A model generated the notes under the pieces. The model searched no databases. It was given only the letters and a program-made list of their open reading frames with translations, and was not told the origin of the DNA. Both the position numbers and the translations under genes were made by a program. From an uncultured Acidimicrobiaceae bacterium (GTDB lineage: Bacteria; Actinomycetota; Acidimicrobiia; Acidimicrobiales; Ilumatobacteraceae), in NCBI GenBank assembly GCA_903919455.1, contig CAIXIJ010000110.1, positions 1-64,000 on the forward strand: DNA of 64,000 nucleotides, read 5' to 3'. Below are positions 16,084 through 24,950 of this stretch, piece after piece. Positions within the stretch are counted from its first letter, which is position 1, and every line of letters starts with the position of its first letter.

Positions 16084-17266
16084 ATCGGGTGCGTTCGACG
16101 CCGGTGGGTGTGGCGCGTCGTCGGAACACCCAGCTTCGCAACAACGTGAAGCGCACGAGCGCCATCACGCCCCACACGCCGATGAGGGCCAGCACCTCGA
16201 CGAACAGGCTGCCGTCGTTGGCCACTACGACGGCCAGCGCACCCGTACTGAGTGCCAGGCCGACCGCCCAGACCGCGGCTGCTCCGACGTACTGGTGCCC
16301 GCGGTCGCTGCGGCCACGATGGCCGAAGGTGTAACGACGATTCGCCCACACATTGATCACCGACGTGATGGTGAAGGCCACGACGTTGGCCCAGATGGTG
16401 CCCAGAGGCTCTCGTAGCAACAGGAAGAGCGCCAGACACGCCACGGTGCTGAACACGCCCACGAACGCAAAACCCACCAGGTGGCGGCCGAAGTCGTCCT
16501 CGATGCGCTCTCGCGCAAGTGGCCCGAGTGGCGCCTGCTTCTGGCCGGCTGCGAACGCGCGGAACATTCGGGCCATGCCCTTGATGTCCTGACGCACGGT
16601 GGAGCGGATGTGCACGCGGGTGTCGGGGTCGTCGATCCAGTCGACGGGCACTTCATGGACGCGTAAGCCGTTGTGCTCTGCGAGCAGCAGCAGTTCAGTA
16701 TCGAAGAACCATTCGTTGTCGTCCACCATCGGGAGGAGCACTCCGGCGATGTCGCGTCGGATGGCCTTGAAACCACACTGGGCATCACGGAAACGGTTCA
16801 GGAACACGGTGCGCAACATGCGGTTGTAGGTGCGACTGATGAACTCTCGCTGCGGGCCGCGAGCCACCGCGGCGCCGGGGGCGAGTCGCGAACCGATGGC
16901 GAGATCGCTGTGGCCGGACAGCAGGGGTGCCACGAGCGGGAGGAGGGCGGACAGGCCGGTGCTGAGGTCCACATCCATGTATGCGACCACTTCGGCATTG
17001 CTGGCAAGCCAAGCCGCCTTCAACGCGCGCCCACGGCCTTTGCGTTCCAGATGCATGAACTGCACGCCCGGAAATGTGGCTATCAGCTCGTTGGCAACGG
17101 CGGCCGTTCGATCGGTGCTGGCGTTGTCGACGATGGTGATCCGCCAACTCAGGGGGAAGTGCTGGGTGAGGTAGGCGTGGAGGCGAGCGATGCTCGTAGG
17201 CAGGACGTGTTCCTCGTTGTACACGGGCACGACGACGTCGACGGTGGGGGCGGGTTGGCTCGGCAT
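16067..17266 (-). CDS. GT2 glycosyltransferase fused to a GtrA-like membrane domain
   Basis: A 399-residue two-domain protein. Residues 1 to about 250 form a GT2 GT-A domain: VVVPVYNEEHVLPTSI, VDNASTDRTA, the DxD-type MDVDLS and a C-terminal VPVDWIDDPDTRVHI. The rest is a four-helix GtrA-like module (FAFVGVFSTVACLALFLLL, VINVWANRRYTF), as in enzymes that charge a polyprenyl phosphate with a sugar and help flip it. Such a protein could supply donor to the neighbouring GT-C transferases. ATG 17266 is preceded by TACGCT at 9 bases; the frame is open further upstream but would run into the divergent gene. Confidence 0.85.
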   Translation of the reverse strand: MPSQPAPTVDVVVPVYNEEHVLPTSIARLHAYLTQHFPLSWRITIVDNASTDRTAAVANELIATFPGVQFMHLERKGRGRALKAAWLASNAEVVAYMDVDLSTGLSALLPLVAPLLSGHSDLAIGSRLAPGAAVARGPQREFISRTYNRMLRTVFLNRFRDAQCGFKAIRRDIAGVLLPMVDDNEWFFDTELLLLAEHNGLRVHEVPVDWIDDPDTRVHIRSTVRQDIKGMARMFRAFAAGQKQAPLGPLARERIEDDFGRHLVGFAFVGVFSTVACLALFLLLREPLGTIWANVVAFTITSVINVWANRRYTFGHRGRSDRGHQYVGAAAVWAVGLALSTGALAVVVANDGSLFVEVLALIGVWGVMALVRFTLLRSWVFRRRATPTGVERTRFRKSG

Positions 17267-17275
17267 CCGGTCCGC

Positions 17276-17281
17276 AGCGTA
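17276..17281 (-). promoter_or_regulatory. -10-like TACGCT, GT2-GtrA gene
   Basis: On the minus strand TACGCT ends 9 bases before ATG 17266. It is 9 bases away from the plus-strand box at 17291-17296, so the divergent pair shares a 38-base intergenic region. Confidence 0.4.
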
Positions 17282-17290
17282 GTCAGCCGC

Positions 17291-17296
17291 TAGCCT
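17291..17296 (+). promoter_or_regulatory. -10-like TAGCCT, polyprenol-phosphate mannose synthase gene
   Basis: TAGCCT ends 8 bases before GTG 17305. No ribosome binding site is visible, which fits a leaderless transcript. Confidence 0.5.
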
Positions 17297-17304
17297 CGCG
17301 GCCC

Positions 17305-18027
17305 GTGCGCACGCTCGTGGTTCTGCCCACCTACAACGAAGCCGACAACATCGCCGACTTCCTCGCTGCGGTGCGTGGCGCTGCGCCGAACGCCAACATC
17401 TTGGTGGTCGACGACAACAGTCCGGATGGCACCGGTGCCATCGCCGAACAGTCGGCTGCATCCTTGGGCAACATCGCGGTGCTGCACCGCGCTGGCAAGG
17501 CGGGGCTCGGTGCGGCCTATCGACATGGCTTCGCTGTGGCGTTCGAGGAGGGGTACGACGTCATCGTCTCGATGGACAGCGACTTCTCTCACGACCCGAT
17601 GGTGATACCCGCGATGGTGACGTTGATCGAGGGTGGCGCCGACGTGGTGGTGGGCTCTCGGTACGTTCCCGGTGGCGGCACGGTGAACTGGCCGATTCAT
17701 CGTCGCCTTCTGTCGCGATGGGGCAACCGGTACACCGGGTTCGTCCTGCGAATGAAGGTGCGTGATTGCACGAGTGGTTTTCGCGCCTACCGGGCGTCGT
17801 CGCTGAAGGCGGCCGATCCGGGGTCCACGACAGCGGAGGGCTACTCCTTCCTCACCGAACTGGTGCGCAAGATGTCTCGCAACGGGGCCGTGGTGGTGGA
17901 GACCCCGATCATGTTCCGAGATCGCGAGAAGGGCGTCTCGAAGATGTCGGGTCGCATCGTGGTGGAGTCCATGGTGCGGGTGACGGGCTGGGGTGTGCGC
18001 GACCTGTTCAACCGGCAGTCGTCGTGA
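17305..18027 (+). CDS. Polyprenol-phosphate mannose synthase-like GT2
   Basis: A 240-residue GT2 enzyme with strong similarity to dolichol/polyprenol-phosphate mannosyltransferases (the Dpm1/Ppm1 catalytic domain). Key motifs are VLPTYNEADNIADFL, VVDDNSPDGTGAIAEQ, the metal-binding SMDSDFSHDP, VVGSRYVPGGG and DCTSGFRAYR. There is no membrane anchor. It would make polyprenyl-phosphate-mannose from GDP-mannose as donor for GT-C enzymes nearby. Its TGA overlaps the GTG of the next membrane protein, a coupling that suggests that protein may use its product. Confidence 0.85.
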   Translation: MRTLVVLPTYNEADNIADFLAAVRGAAPNANILVVDDNSPDGTGAIAEQSAASLGNIAVLHRAGKAGLGAAYRHGFAVAFEEGYDVIVSMDSDFSHDPMVIPAMVTLIEGGADVVVGSRYVPGGGTVNWPIHRRLLSRWGNRYTGFVLRMKVRDCTSGFRAYRASSLKAADPGSTTAEGYSFLTELVRKMSRNGAVVVETPIMFRDREKGVSKMSGRIVVESMVRVTGWGVRDLFNRQSS

Positions 18028-19862
18028 AGTGGCGGGCCTGGCAGATCGGCCTGCTGTCGGCCGTGGTGGTCGGGCTGCCGTTGCTGATAGCCGCTGTCGT
18101 CCTTCATGGCCGCCACTACTCGCCGGTCCTCGACCTGGCGATGACGGAGTTCCGAGTTCGTGACGTAGGTGGTGGGCACACCCCATTGATCGGCCTGCCG
18201 GGTCGAATCGGCAACTTTCCCGACCAGGGCAGCCATCCCGGCCCAATGAGCTTTTACCTCGTGGCGGTTGGCTACCGACTGCTCGGGGCCAGCGCATGGG
18301 CGATGCTCGTCGGCTCGATTCTGGTGAACATCGCCGCGCTTGGCACGGCGGTGGCGCTGGGCTTCCGCCGCGGCGGGTGGTGGATGGCTGGCGCAGTAAG
18401 CGTGTGGCTGCTGCTGGCGATGCGCGGGTACGGCGTGGGCGTGTTGACGCAGCCATGGAACCCGTATCTGCCGTTGGTGGCATGGACCGTGGTGGTGCTG
18501 GCCACATGGATGGTGCTGGAGGGCGACCATCTCATGTTGATTCCGCTCGTGGGGGCAGGATCGCTGTGCGCCCAGACCCATGTCCCGTATCTGCTGCTGT
18601 GCGTGGGGCTGTTCTCGGTGGCCGCCGCGGTCAGCCTGGTGCGCTGGCGCAAAGGAACTCCCGGGGTCATTCGTTCGCTCGCGTGGGCAGTCGGAGTTGG
18701 CGTGGTGCTGTGGCTGCCGCCGTTGGTGGACCAGGCTGTGCACAGCCCCGGCAACATCCGCATGCTGCAACAACACTTCATGCACCCTCCGGAGGAACCC
18801 ATCGGCATGGTGGCCGGACTGAAGGTGCTGCTGCGTCACCTCGACGTGGTGCACGCAGTGTTCGGTGGCAGTGCGGGCGGGTTCGTGCAGGCTGCGTATC
18901 AGGCCGATCGCTCGGTGGTGCCCGGTGTGCTGCTGCTGCTGGTGTGGGCCGGCGCAGTGGTGGCGGCCATACGGATGCGGCATGGAGCGTTGCTGTGGCT
19001 GCACGCCACGCTGGGTGTCACGCTGTTGCTCGAAGCGATGTCGATGGTGCGCATCTTCGGCAAGGTCTGGTTCTATCTCACCTTGTGGGCGTGGAGCGTC
19101 ACAGTGCTGATGGCCATCGCCAGTGCTGCCACGTATGTGGTGGCGTTGCGCCGATGGAAGGGCGACGACTCCCGTCGTCCGCTGCTCCTTGGCGCTGCGG
19201 GATGCGGTGCGGTGCTGGCGCTGTTCAGTTTCATTTCCCTTACCGTGGCCGCGGCAGATGCGCAGGTGCCCGAACCGCGACTGTCCACCCCGCTCGGCGA
19301 GGTCGTGGTGCCTACGGTGAACGCCATTACGGATGGTGTCGGTGCTGCCGTAGGACCCGATGGCAATTACGTGGTCACATGGAGCGATGCCTACTTCTTC
19401 GGGTCGCAGGGCTACGGACTGGTGAACGAGCTCGAGCGTGCCGGCCTGCACGTAGGCGTGGACCCGACCTTCCATGTGCCGGTGACCCCCCAACGCGTGG
19501 TGGACCGGTCTGCGGTCGACGCCCAGGTACATCTGTCCACCGGCGTGTACATCGACCAGTGGAAGGCGCTGCCGGATTCCGTGCAGGTGGCCTACTTCGA
19601 CGGGCGCACTCCGGCAGAGGTGGACGAATACGATCGGCTGCGCACGGATGCCATCGACGGGCTCACCTCGGCCGGACTCGATGATCTGGTCGACCTCGTG
19701 GATGTGAACCTGTTCGGGGTGTCGCTCGACCCACGCCTGCCTGCCGATGTGCAAGCCGACATGGCTCGGATGCTCATTATCGGTCAGCCGATAGCGGTGT
19801 TCATCACGCCGGCGAGCACCGTGGCGACGGCAGCAGCGCCCAGCCAGGACAGCACCACCTGA
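18024..19862 (+). CDS. Multi-membrane GT-C-like protein (paralogue B)
   Basis: A 612-residue polytopic protein translated from GTG 18024, overlapping the stop of the mannose synthase-like gene. It shares with 14353-16083 the ordered landmarks LDLAMTEFRVRDV, SHPGPMSFYLVAVG, TQPWNPYLPL and GSLCAQTHVPYLL. A C-terminal extracytoplasmic part of about 200 residues follows the last helix. The pairing with a polyprenol-phosphate mannose synthase suggests a mannosyl- or related transferase at the outer face of the membrane. No characterised homologue is recognised. The last 79 bases overlap the convergent acyltransferase gene. Confidence 0.65.
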   Translation: MKWRAWQIGLLSAVVVGLPLLIAAVVLHGRHYSPVLDLAMTEFRVRDVGGGHTPLIGLPGRIGNFPDQGSHPGPMSFYLVAVGYRLLGASAWAMLVGSILVNIAALGTAVALGFRRGGWWMAGAVSVWLLLAMRGYGVGVLTQPWNPYLPLVAWTVVVLATWMVLEGDHLMLIPLVGAGSLCAQTHVPYLLLCVGLFSVAAAVSLVRWRKGTPGVIRSLAWAVGVGVVLWLPPLVDQAVHSPGNIRMLQQHFMHPPEEPIGMVAGLKVLLRHLDVVHAVFGGSAGGFVQAAYQADRSVVPGVLLLLVWAGAVVAAIRMRHGALLWLHATLGVTLLLEAMSMVRIFGKVWFYLTLWAWSVTVLMAIASAATYVVALRRWKGDDSRRPLLLGAAGCGAVLALFSFISLTVAAADAQVPEPRLSTPLGEVVVPTVNAITDGVGAAVGPDGNYVVTWSDAYFFGSQGYGLVNELERAGLHVGVDPTFHVPVTPQRVVDRSAVDAQVHLSTGVYIDQWKALPDSVQVAYFDGRTPAEVDEYDRLRTDAIDGLTSAGLDDLVDLVDVNLFGVSLDPRLPADVQADMARMLIIGQPIAVFITPASTVATAAAPSQDSTT

Positions 19863-20920
19863 CGGGTGGGGCGTGCGGCGAGTGCTCGCCGGGCAGGGCG
19901 TTCGACGGCGAAGTGCAACGCCACGCCAGCAGCAAATGACACCAGCAGTCGGATGATGAGGGAGTAGTCCTTCAGCATCAGCACGATGGGCCAGTGCACC
20001 AGGTACAGCGAGAAGCTGACCGTCCCGACGAACGCCAGCGGACGGGCTGCCAGCAGCCGGGGCATGAGTGTTCCTTTGGTGGCGCCGATGACCCACCCGA
20101 CCCAGACCAGCGACAGCAGGGCATAACCGCCCGTCTGCAACCAGCGATCCTCGCGCCCGGCCGTGAGTGCCAACACGATGAACGCCATCGTGGCCGACAG
20201 CGCGCACAGGTCGGCTATCAGCCTGCGGCTATGGATGGCTTCTCGGAGTCGGGGGAGTACTGCGGCCAGCAGCACGCCTGCAGCAAACTCCGCCAGGCGA
20301 ATGTCGGTGCCAAACTCTTCGCGCCGAACCGAACCATGCACCACAATGGCGATCGCTGCGGACAGCACCCATCCGGCGGATGCGGCGATGATCAGTGCTC
20401 GACGCAGCGGTCGCGATGTGAGCGCTCGGCAGACGAGGGCGAGCACAATGTAGAGCTGCGCCTCCACGGCGAGCGACCAGAAGTGCGTGAGTGGATGGAT
20501 GAGCCTGAAGACGGAGGCGTCGGACATCGAGATGAGCTGCCAGTTCGTGATGTTCCAGACCGCCCCAATTGCATCCGATGGGGCGAACCCGGCGGGGACG
20601 CCCCATGCCGCCCACGACGTGCGCGACACCAGTACCACCGCAGCGATGGTGAACAGCGCAGCAGGAGCCAGACGGGCGATGCGGCGCCGCGCGAAGCCGG
20701 AGAAACCGACCGAACCGGTTGCCTCGTGTTCGCGCAGGAGCTGGCCGCCGATGAGAAAGCCCGACAGCGTGAAGAACACCGAGACGCCGAGGAAACCTCC
20801 GCCGAAGATCGGGCTTGTGCTTCCGACAGCCTCAGCGTGGTAGAGCACGACGGCCAACACCGCGAACGCGCGGATCCCGTCGAGCGCGGGAAGGTAGGTG
20901 CGGTCGGCTGCCCGGTTCAC
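19784..20920 (-). CDS. Acyltransferase-3 family membrane protein
   Basis: A 378-residue acyltransferase of the OafA/NodX/OatA type with about ten membrane helices, moving acyl groups onto extracytoplasmic sugars. The N-terminal block YLPALDGIRAFAVLAVVLYH carries the conserved Arg-X10-His, followed by GVSVFFTLSGFLIGGQLL and HFWSLAVEAQLYIVLA. In that last block the usual Glu-Glu is Glu-Ala. There is no SGNH domain. GTG 20920 overlaps the stop of the preceding GT2 gene (GTGA). The 3' end overlaps the convergent gene by 79 bases. Confidence 0.85.
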   Translation of the reverse strand: MNRAADRTYLPALDGIRAFAVLAVVLYHAEAVGSTSPIFGGGFLGVSVFFTLSGFLIGGQLLREHEATGSVGFSGFARRRIARLAPAALFTIAAVVLVSRTSWAAWGVPAGFAPSDAIGAVWNITNWQLISMSDASVFRLIHPLTHFWSLAVEAQLYIVLALVCRALTSRPLRRALIIAASAGWVLSAAIAIVVHGSVRREEFGTDIRLAEFAAGVLLAAVLPRLREAIHSRRLIADLCALSATMAFIVLALTAGREDRWLQTGGYALLSLVWVGWVIGATKGTLMPRLLAARPLAFVGTVSFSLYLVHWPIVLMLKDYSLIIRLLVSFAAGVALHFAVERPARRALAARPTRQVVLSWLGAAAVATVLAGVMNTAIG

Positions 20921-21639
20921 GCAGCGCCGCGAAGGCGTCGGCCGATGGGGCTGTATCGGGCGATGCACACCACGGCACGCACGCCGTCTCGCCAACCGAT
21001 CTTCTTGCCCTCGGCGTACGTGCGCCCGTCGTAGGAGATGCCGACTTCGTACACCCGCACCTTCATTGCAGCCACCTTGGCGGTGACTTCGGGTTCGAAT
21101 CCGAAGCGGTCCTCCTCGATGGTGATGCTCTGAATGATCCCTCGTCGAAACACCTTGTAACAGGTCTCCATGTCGGTGAGGTTGAGGTCGGTCATCATGT
21201 TGGAGAGCAGGGTGAGGAAGCGGTTGCCGACGGTGTGCCAGAAGTAGAGCACTCGATGCGCCGCTGCGCCCTGGAAGCGGCTGCCGTAGACCACGTCGGC
21301 GAGGCCGCGTTCCAGCGGGGCGAGCAACAGCGCGTAATCATCGGGGCTGTACTCGAGGTCGGCGTCCTGCACCACGGCGTACTCGCCCGTGACGAGCGAG
21401 AAGCCGGTACGCAGAGCAGCTCCCTTTCCCATGTTGCGCGGTTGAAAGTGCACACGCACCATGGGATGGTTGAGTTCGGTGAGCAGTGTGCGGCTCTTGT
21501 CGGTGCTGCCGTCGTCGACCACCACGATTTCCTGCACCCACGGCGACGCTGCCACGCGATCGAGGAGTTCGAGGATCGTGGCCTCTTCGTTGTAACAGGG
21601 CACCACCACGGAAAGGCAGCGGCGTGCGGAGTCGGTCAC
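20917..21639 (-). CDS. GT2 family glycosyltransferase, polyprenol-phosphate type
   Basis: A 240-residue GT2 enzyme. LSVVVPCYNEEATILELLD opens the fold, VVDDGSTDKSRTLL and QDADLEYSPDDY carry the Asp motifs, and VYGSRFQG plus ETCYKVFRR are typical of dolichyl-phosphate-glucose/mannose synthase-like proteins. The C-terminal EGKKIGWRDGVRAVVCIAR is the common helix of this subgroup. A TAGCAT box ends 8 bases before GTG 21639, fixing the start. It forms a two-gene minus operon with the acyltransferase, so the two may build and decorate the same lipid-linked sugar. Confidence 0.83.
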   Translation of the reverse strand: MTDSARRCLSVVVPCYNEEATILELLDRVAASPWVQEIVVVDDGSTDKSRTLLTELNHPMVRVHFQPRNMGKGAALRTGFSLVTGEYAVVQDADLEYSPDDYALLLAPLERGLADVVYGSRFQGAAAHRVLYFWHTVGNRFLTLLSNMMTDLNLTDMETCYKVFRRGIIQSITIEEDRFGFEPEVTAKVAAMKVRVYEVGISYDGRTYAEGKKIGWRDGVRAVVCIARYSPIGRRLRGAA

Positions 21640-21647
21640 GGCTGAGC

Positions 21648-21653
21648 ATGCTA
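21648..21653 (-). promoter_or_regulatory. -10-like TAGCAT, GT2 gene
   Basis: Minus-strand TAGCAT ends 8 bases before GTG 21639, the same spacing as at 9191, 14339 and 17291. Confidence 0.5.
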
Positions 21654-21660
21654 GTCCGAC

Positions 21661-21666
21661 TACCGT
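21661..21666 (+). promoter_or_regulatory. -10-like TACCGT, GT39-like gene
   Basis: TACCGT ends 9 bases before ATG 21676. With the minus box at 21648 it gives a 36-base divergent intergenic region with both promoters inside. Confidence 0.4.
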
Positions 21667-21675
21667 GGGTCGCTC

Positions 21676-22899
21676 ATGGACGTTTCGCCCTCCGCCTCGC
21701 CAGCGCGGCAATCCATGTTGCTCTGTGTGCTCCTCGGGGCTGCGGTACGTATTGCGTATCTCGCCACGCACTGGGGTGACAAATTGCTCCTCAACGACTC
21801 CTGGTACTACAGCGAGCAGGCGCGTCAGTTGGCGCATGGCACGTTCTTCCGGGAGATCTTCTACGACCAGCCGGGGGCCGAGCACGGGCCCCTGACATCG
21901 ATCCTGTTGGCCCCGGTGAGCTACACGAGTCACTATCAGGACTTCCAGCGTGTGGTCACGGTCGTCGCAGGCATCGCGCTGGTATGGGTGATCGGACGAT
22001 TCGCCGAAGAGCTTGTCGGGCCCGAGGTCGGGCTGCTGGCCGCCTTCATCGCCGCGGTGTATCCAAATCTGTGGATGAACGATGGCCTGGTGATGTCGGA
22101 GAGCATCAGCATGTTGCTGGTTGCGCTGTGCATGTGGGCCGCGTGGCGAGCAGATCATTCGCCGGCAGCGCGTGGTGTGGCAGTAGGCGCGGCGCTCGGG
22201 TTGGCAGTGCTGGCACGAAGCGAGCTCGTGCTGTTCGCGCCGCTGGTGTTGATGTGGCTGGTCTGGGCTCATCGTCGAAAGGCACTCGTGGCCGCCAGTT
22301 GTGCGGCGCTGGTGGTGTTGCCGTGGGTGGGTTTCAACCTGCTTCGGTTCGAGAAGCCCGTCGTGTTGACGACGAACGACGGCACGACGTTGCTCGGGGC
22401 GAACTGCCCGCAGACCTACAGCGGCAAGCATTTGGGCGGTTGGCTGGTCACCTGCGTGGCAGACGATCCGGCGTTCGACCCGGCGGAGGAGCCCAGCGTC
22501 CGCTCGGCGAGGCAGCGCAGCCTGGGTGTGCACTTCGCGCTCGATCACGCCCAGCGTCTGCCCGTCGTTGCCGCGGCGCGGCTTGGGCGCTCGCTCGACG
22601 TGTACGCACTCGAGGACACCATCTTCCAAGATGTCGGCGAGGGACGTCCGAAGTTCTTCAGTTGGCTCGGTGTGGTCCTCTTCTGGGGCATGGCAGTGGT
22701 GTCGGTGTTCGGCGCCCGAATGCTGGATCGGCGTCGGCGTGTCCTCTTGCTGATCTCCGTTGCGACGGTGCTGACGACTTCAGTGCTGTTCTATGGGGCG
22801 CACCGAATTCGCTCGTCCGCCGAACCGTCGCTCGTGATCCTCACCGCCGTGGCCCTGGTTCAGTGGTCGCGGCCCGTCAAGCGTGCTGAACCTTCGTGA
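21676..22899 (+). CDS. GT39/ArnT-like membrane glycosyltransferase
   Basis: A 407-residue polytopic protein of the PMT/ArnT (GT-C) superfamily. The first extracellular loop has LNDSWYYSEQARQLA with the catalytic-type Asp, then YDQPGAEHGPLTSILLAP. MSESISMLLVALCMWAA is the usual Ser-Glu loop-helix of the family, and AVLARSELVLFAPLVLMW follows. It uses a polyprenyl-phosphate sugar as donor. It overlaps the next acyltransferase gene by 4 bases (GTGA). The acceptor is unknown. Confidence 0.8.
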   Translation: MDVSPSASPARQSMLLCVLLGAAVRIAYLATHWGDKLLLNDSWYYSEQARQLAHGTFFREIFYDQPGAEHGPLTSILLAPVSYTSHYQDFQRVVTVVAGIALVWVIGRFAEELVGPEVGLLAAFIAAVYPNLWMNDGLVMSESISMLLVALCMWAAWRADHSPAARGVAVGAALGLAVLARSELVLFAPLVLMWLVWAHRRKALVAASCAALVVLPWVGFNLLRFEKPVVLTTNDGTTLLGANCPQTYSGKHLGGWLVTCVADDPAFDPAEEPSVRSARQRSLGVHFALDHAQRLPVVAAARLGRSLDVYALEDTIFQDVGEGRPKFFSWLGVVLFWGMAVVSVFGARMLDRRRRVLLLISVATVLTTSVLFYGAHRIRSSAEPSLVILTAVALVQWSRPVKRAEPS

Positions 22900-24950
22900 G
22901 TGATCCGCAGCGAACACTCGACTACCAACCGGCGCTGGATGGCGTGCGCGCGGTGGCCGTGACGCTGGTGGTGCTGTTCCATCTCGGGTTGCCATGGATG
23001 CCGGCCGGCTACCTCGGTGTCTCGGTTTTCTTGACGCTGTCGGGCTACCTGATCACTTCGCTGCTGCTCACGGAGTTCGGTGGCAATGGCGCGGTGTCGT
23101 TGACGCGTTTCTACGCTCGCCGCGCGCGTCGGCTGCTGCCCGCCAGCCTGATGGTGCTGCTGGCGATCGTGGTGGCACGGTGGATGGGCGAGTTCAGTCT
23201 GGTGCCCGGGCTGCGAGCCGATCTGCTCGGAGCGCTGCTCCAAGTCTACAACTGGGTGCAGCTTGCTGGCACCTCGAGCTATGGGGCGCTCTTCGGCCAG
23301 GCCCCCACTTTCACGTCGCCGCTGGAGCACTACTGGTCGCTCGCCATTGAAGAGCAGTTCTACCTGCTCTGGCCGATCACCCTGGTGGCCTTGTGTCGGT
23401 GGTCGAAGCGGCGTGGCAGCACGGTGGTACGACCGGTGGTGGCACTGCTGGTGGTGTTCGCTGTCGCTGCGCCACTGATCGGACTGATCTGGGGGCCCGA
23501 TGCTGCCTACTGGAGTACCCCGGCCCGTCTCCCGGAGTTGTTCGTCGGTGCTGCAGCGGCCGCGTGGCTGCGCGCTCGGCCATCGTTGCCGGCTTGGTGC
23601 CGGTGGTTGGCACCGGTGGCGATCATCGCCATCGTGGCGTGCAGCGTTGGCTTCCCCTCGAGCGGCGGGCCCGCATTCAGCGGTTGGCTGGCACCATTCG
23701 CCGTGTTGTCGGCGGCGCTGGTGGTGGGTCTGCAGGTGCCGGGACCGTGTCGGCGTCTGCTGTCGGTGCGCCCGCTGGTCTGGTTGGGCAAGGTGAGCTA
23801 CGGCCTGTATCTGGTGCACTGGCCGGTGTTCGTGCTGCTCCGCCAGCATGGGTGGGACACGACCTCGTGGGGTGGTGCCGTCGTGGCGCTTGGCATCACC
23901 ATGGTGATCACGGCCGCCTCGTTCCTGCTCCTCGAGCGACCTGTGCGGTCGGCGCGATGGACCTCGGTGCGCACTGCTCGAGCGGCGGCGCTGGCCACCG
24001 CGGTGGCACTGATCGCGGTGGTGTCGGTGCCCGTGCAACGCGGCTTCCTGGAAGCCGACCAGGCCACGCTGGATGCAGCCTCCGCCGACACCGGTGTGCC
24101 GACGGAAACCTTGGCTCGTGTCACGACGACGACGACGCTGGAAACGACGACGACGGTCTCGACGGTCGTGTCGGTGGCCACCTCGATGCCCACCTCAACG
24201 CCCACCTCGACGACCACCCCGACGACAGTCGGCGAGGTGGTGTTGCCGCTGCCCGCTGCCCCAAACCGTCCGGTGCGACTGCTTACCGTCGGTGATTCCA
24301 CCTCGTTCTACGTCGGACAGGCGATGGCCAAGTGGGTGGTGGCGAACCCCCAACACGCCACGAGCGACCTGCTCTGGTGCCAAGGCTGCGGCTTCATTCT
24401 CGACGGCACCATCGCCAGTTTCGCCGGCCAGCCCTTCGTGGAGACCTCGAACCGGGTGATCCACAAGGATGTGCCTGAGTTCATCGGTCGGTCGCACCCC
24501 GACGTGGTGATGTTGATGACCACCGTCGATGACGTGGCAGATCGCATCTGGAGCGACACCGAAGGCGTGCTGACCCCCCGCGACGCGCTGTTCCGTGTGC
24601 GGATGCGCGCCCAGTACCTGGAACTCACTCAGTCGCTGCTGCGGCAGGGAGTTGCCACCGTGGTGTGGGTGGTGCCGCCGGTGCCGCACACGCGCTTCCA
24701 GACGGCCGATCTTGGTGAGGCCGATCGGTATCTCATTCAGCACGACGTGATTCGCGAAGTGGTGAAGGAGGTCGCAGCGGGTGGCGCCCATGTGGTGGCG
24801 TGCGACGTGTCGGGATGGTTCGCTCAGGCCGGACACGACACCGACACCACCTGGCGGCCCGACGGAACGCACATGACCGAGGAGTCTGCGGGCTGGCTGG
24901 TGGACAGATGGCTGGCACCGTGGCTGATCAACACCGCACTGGGCGGGTAG
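22896..24950 (+). CDS. Acyltransferase-3 with C-terminal SGNH domain
   Basis: A 684-residue two-domain O-acyltransferase. Residues 1 to about 360 are the acyltransferase-3 membrane domain (YQPALDGVRAVAVTLVVLFH with Arg-X10-His, SVFLTLSGYLITSLLL, HYWSLAIEEQFYLLWPI). A Thr/Ser/Val-rich linker spans residues 405-445. The SGNH domain begins at VRLLTVGDSTSFYVGQAM and ends with the Asp-x-x-His motif PDGTHMTEES, so its catalytic residues look complete. The protein moves an acyl group across the membrane and onto a surface glycan. Start GTG 22896 overlaps the upstream stop. Confidence 0.88.
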   Translation: MSDPQRTLDYQPALDGVRAVAVTLVVLFHLGLPWMPAGYLGVSVFLTLSGYLITSLLLTEFGGNGAVSLTRFYARRARRLLPASLMVLLAIVVARWMGEFSLVPGLRADLLGALLQVYNWVQLAGTSSYGALFGQAPTFTSPLEHYWSLAIEEQFYLLWPITLVALCRWSKRRGSTVVRPVVALLVVFAVAAPLIGLIWGPDAAYWSTPARLPELFVGAAAAAWLRARPSLPAWCRWLAPVAIIAIVACSVGFPSSGGPAFSGWLAPFAVLSAALVVGLQVPGPCRRLLSVRPLVWLGKVSYGLYLVHWPVFVLLRQHGWDTTSWGGAVVALGITMVITAASFLLLERPVRSARWTSVRTARAAALATAVALIAVVSVPVQRGFLEADQATLDAASADTGVPTETLARVTTTTTLETTTTVSTVVSVATSMPTSTPTSTTTPTTVGEVVLPLPAAPNRPVRLLTVGDSTSFYVGQAMAKWVVANPQHATSDLLWCQGCGFILDGTIASFAGQPFVETSNRVIHKDVPEFIGRSHPDVVMLMTTVDDVADRIWSDTEGVLTPRDALFRVRMRAQYLELTQSLLRQGVATVVWVVPPVPHTRFQTADLGEADRYLIQHDVIREVVKEVAAGGAHVVACDVSGWFAQAGHDTDTTWRPDGTHMTEESAGWLVDRWLAPWLINTALGG

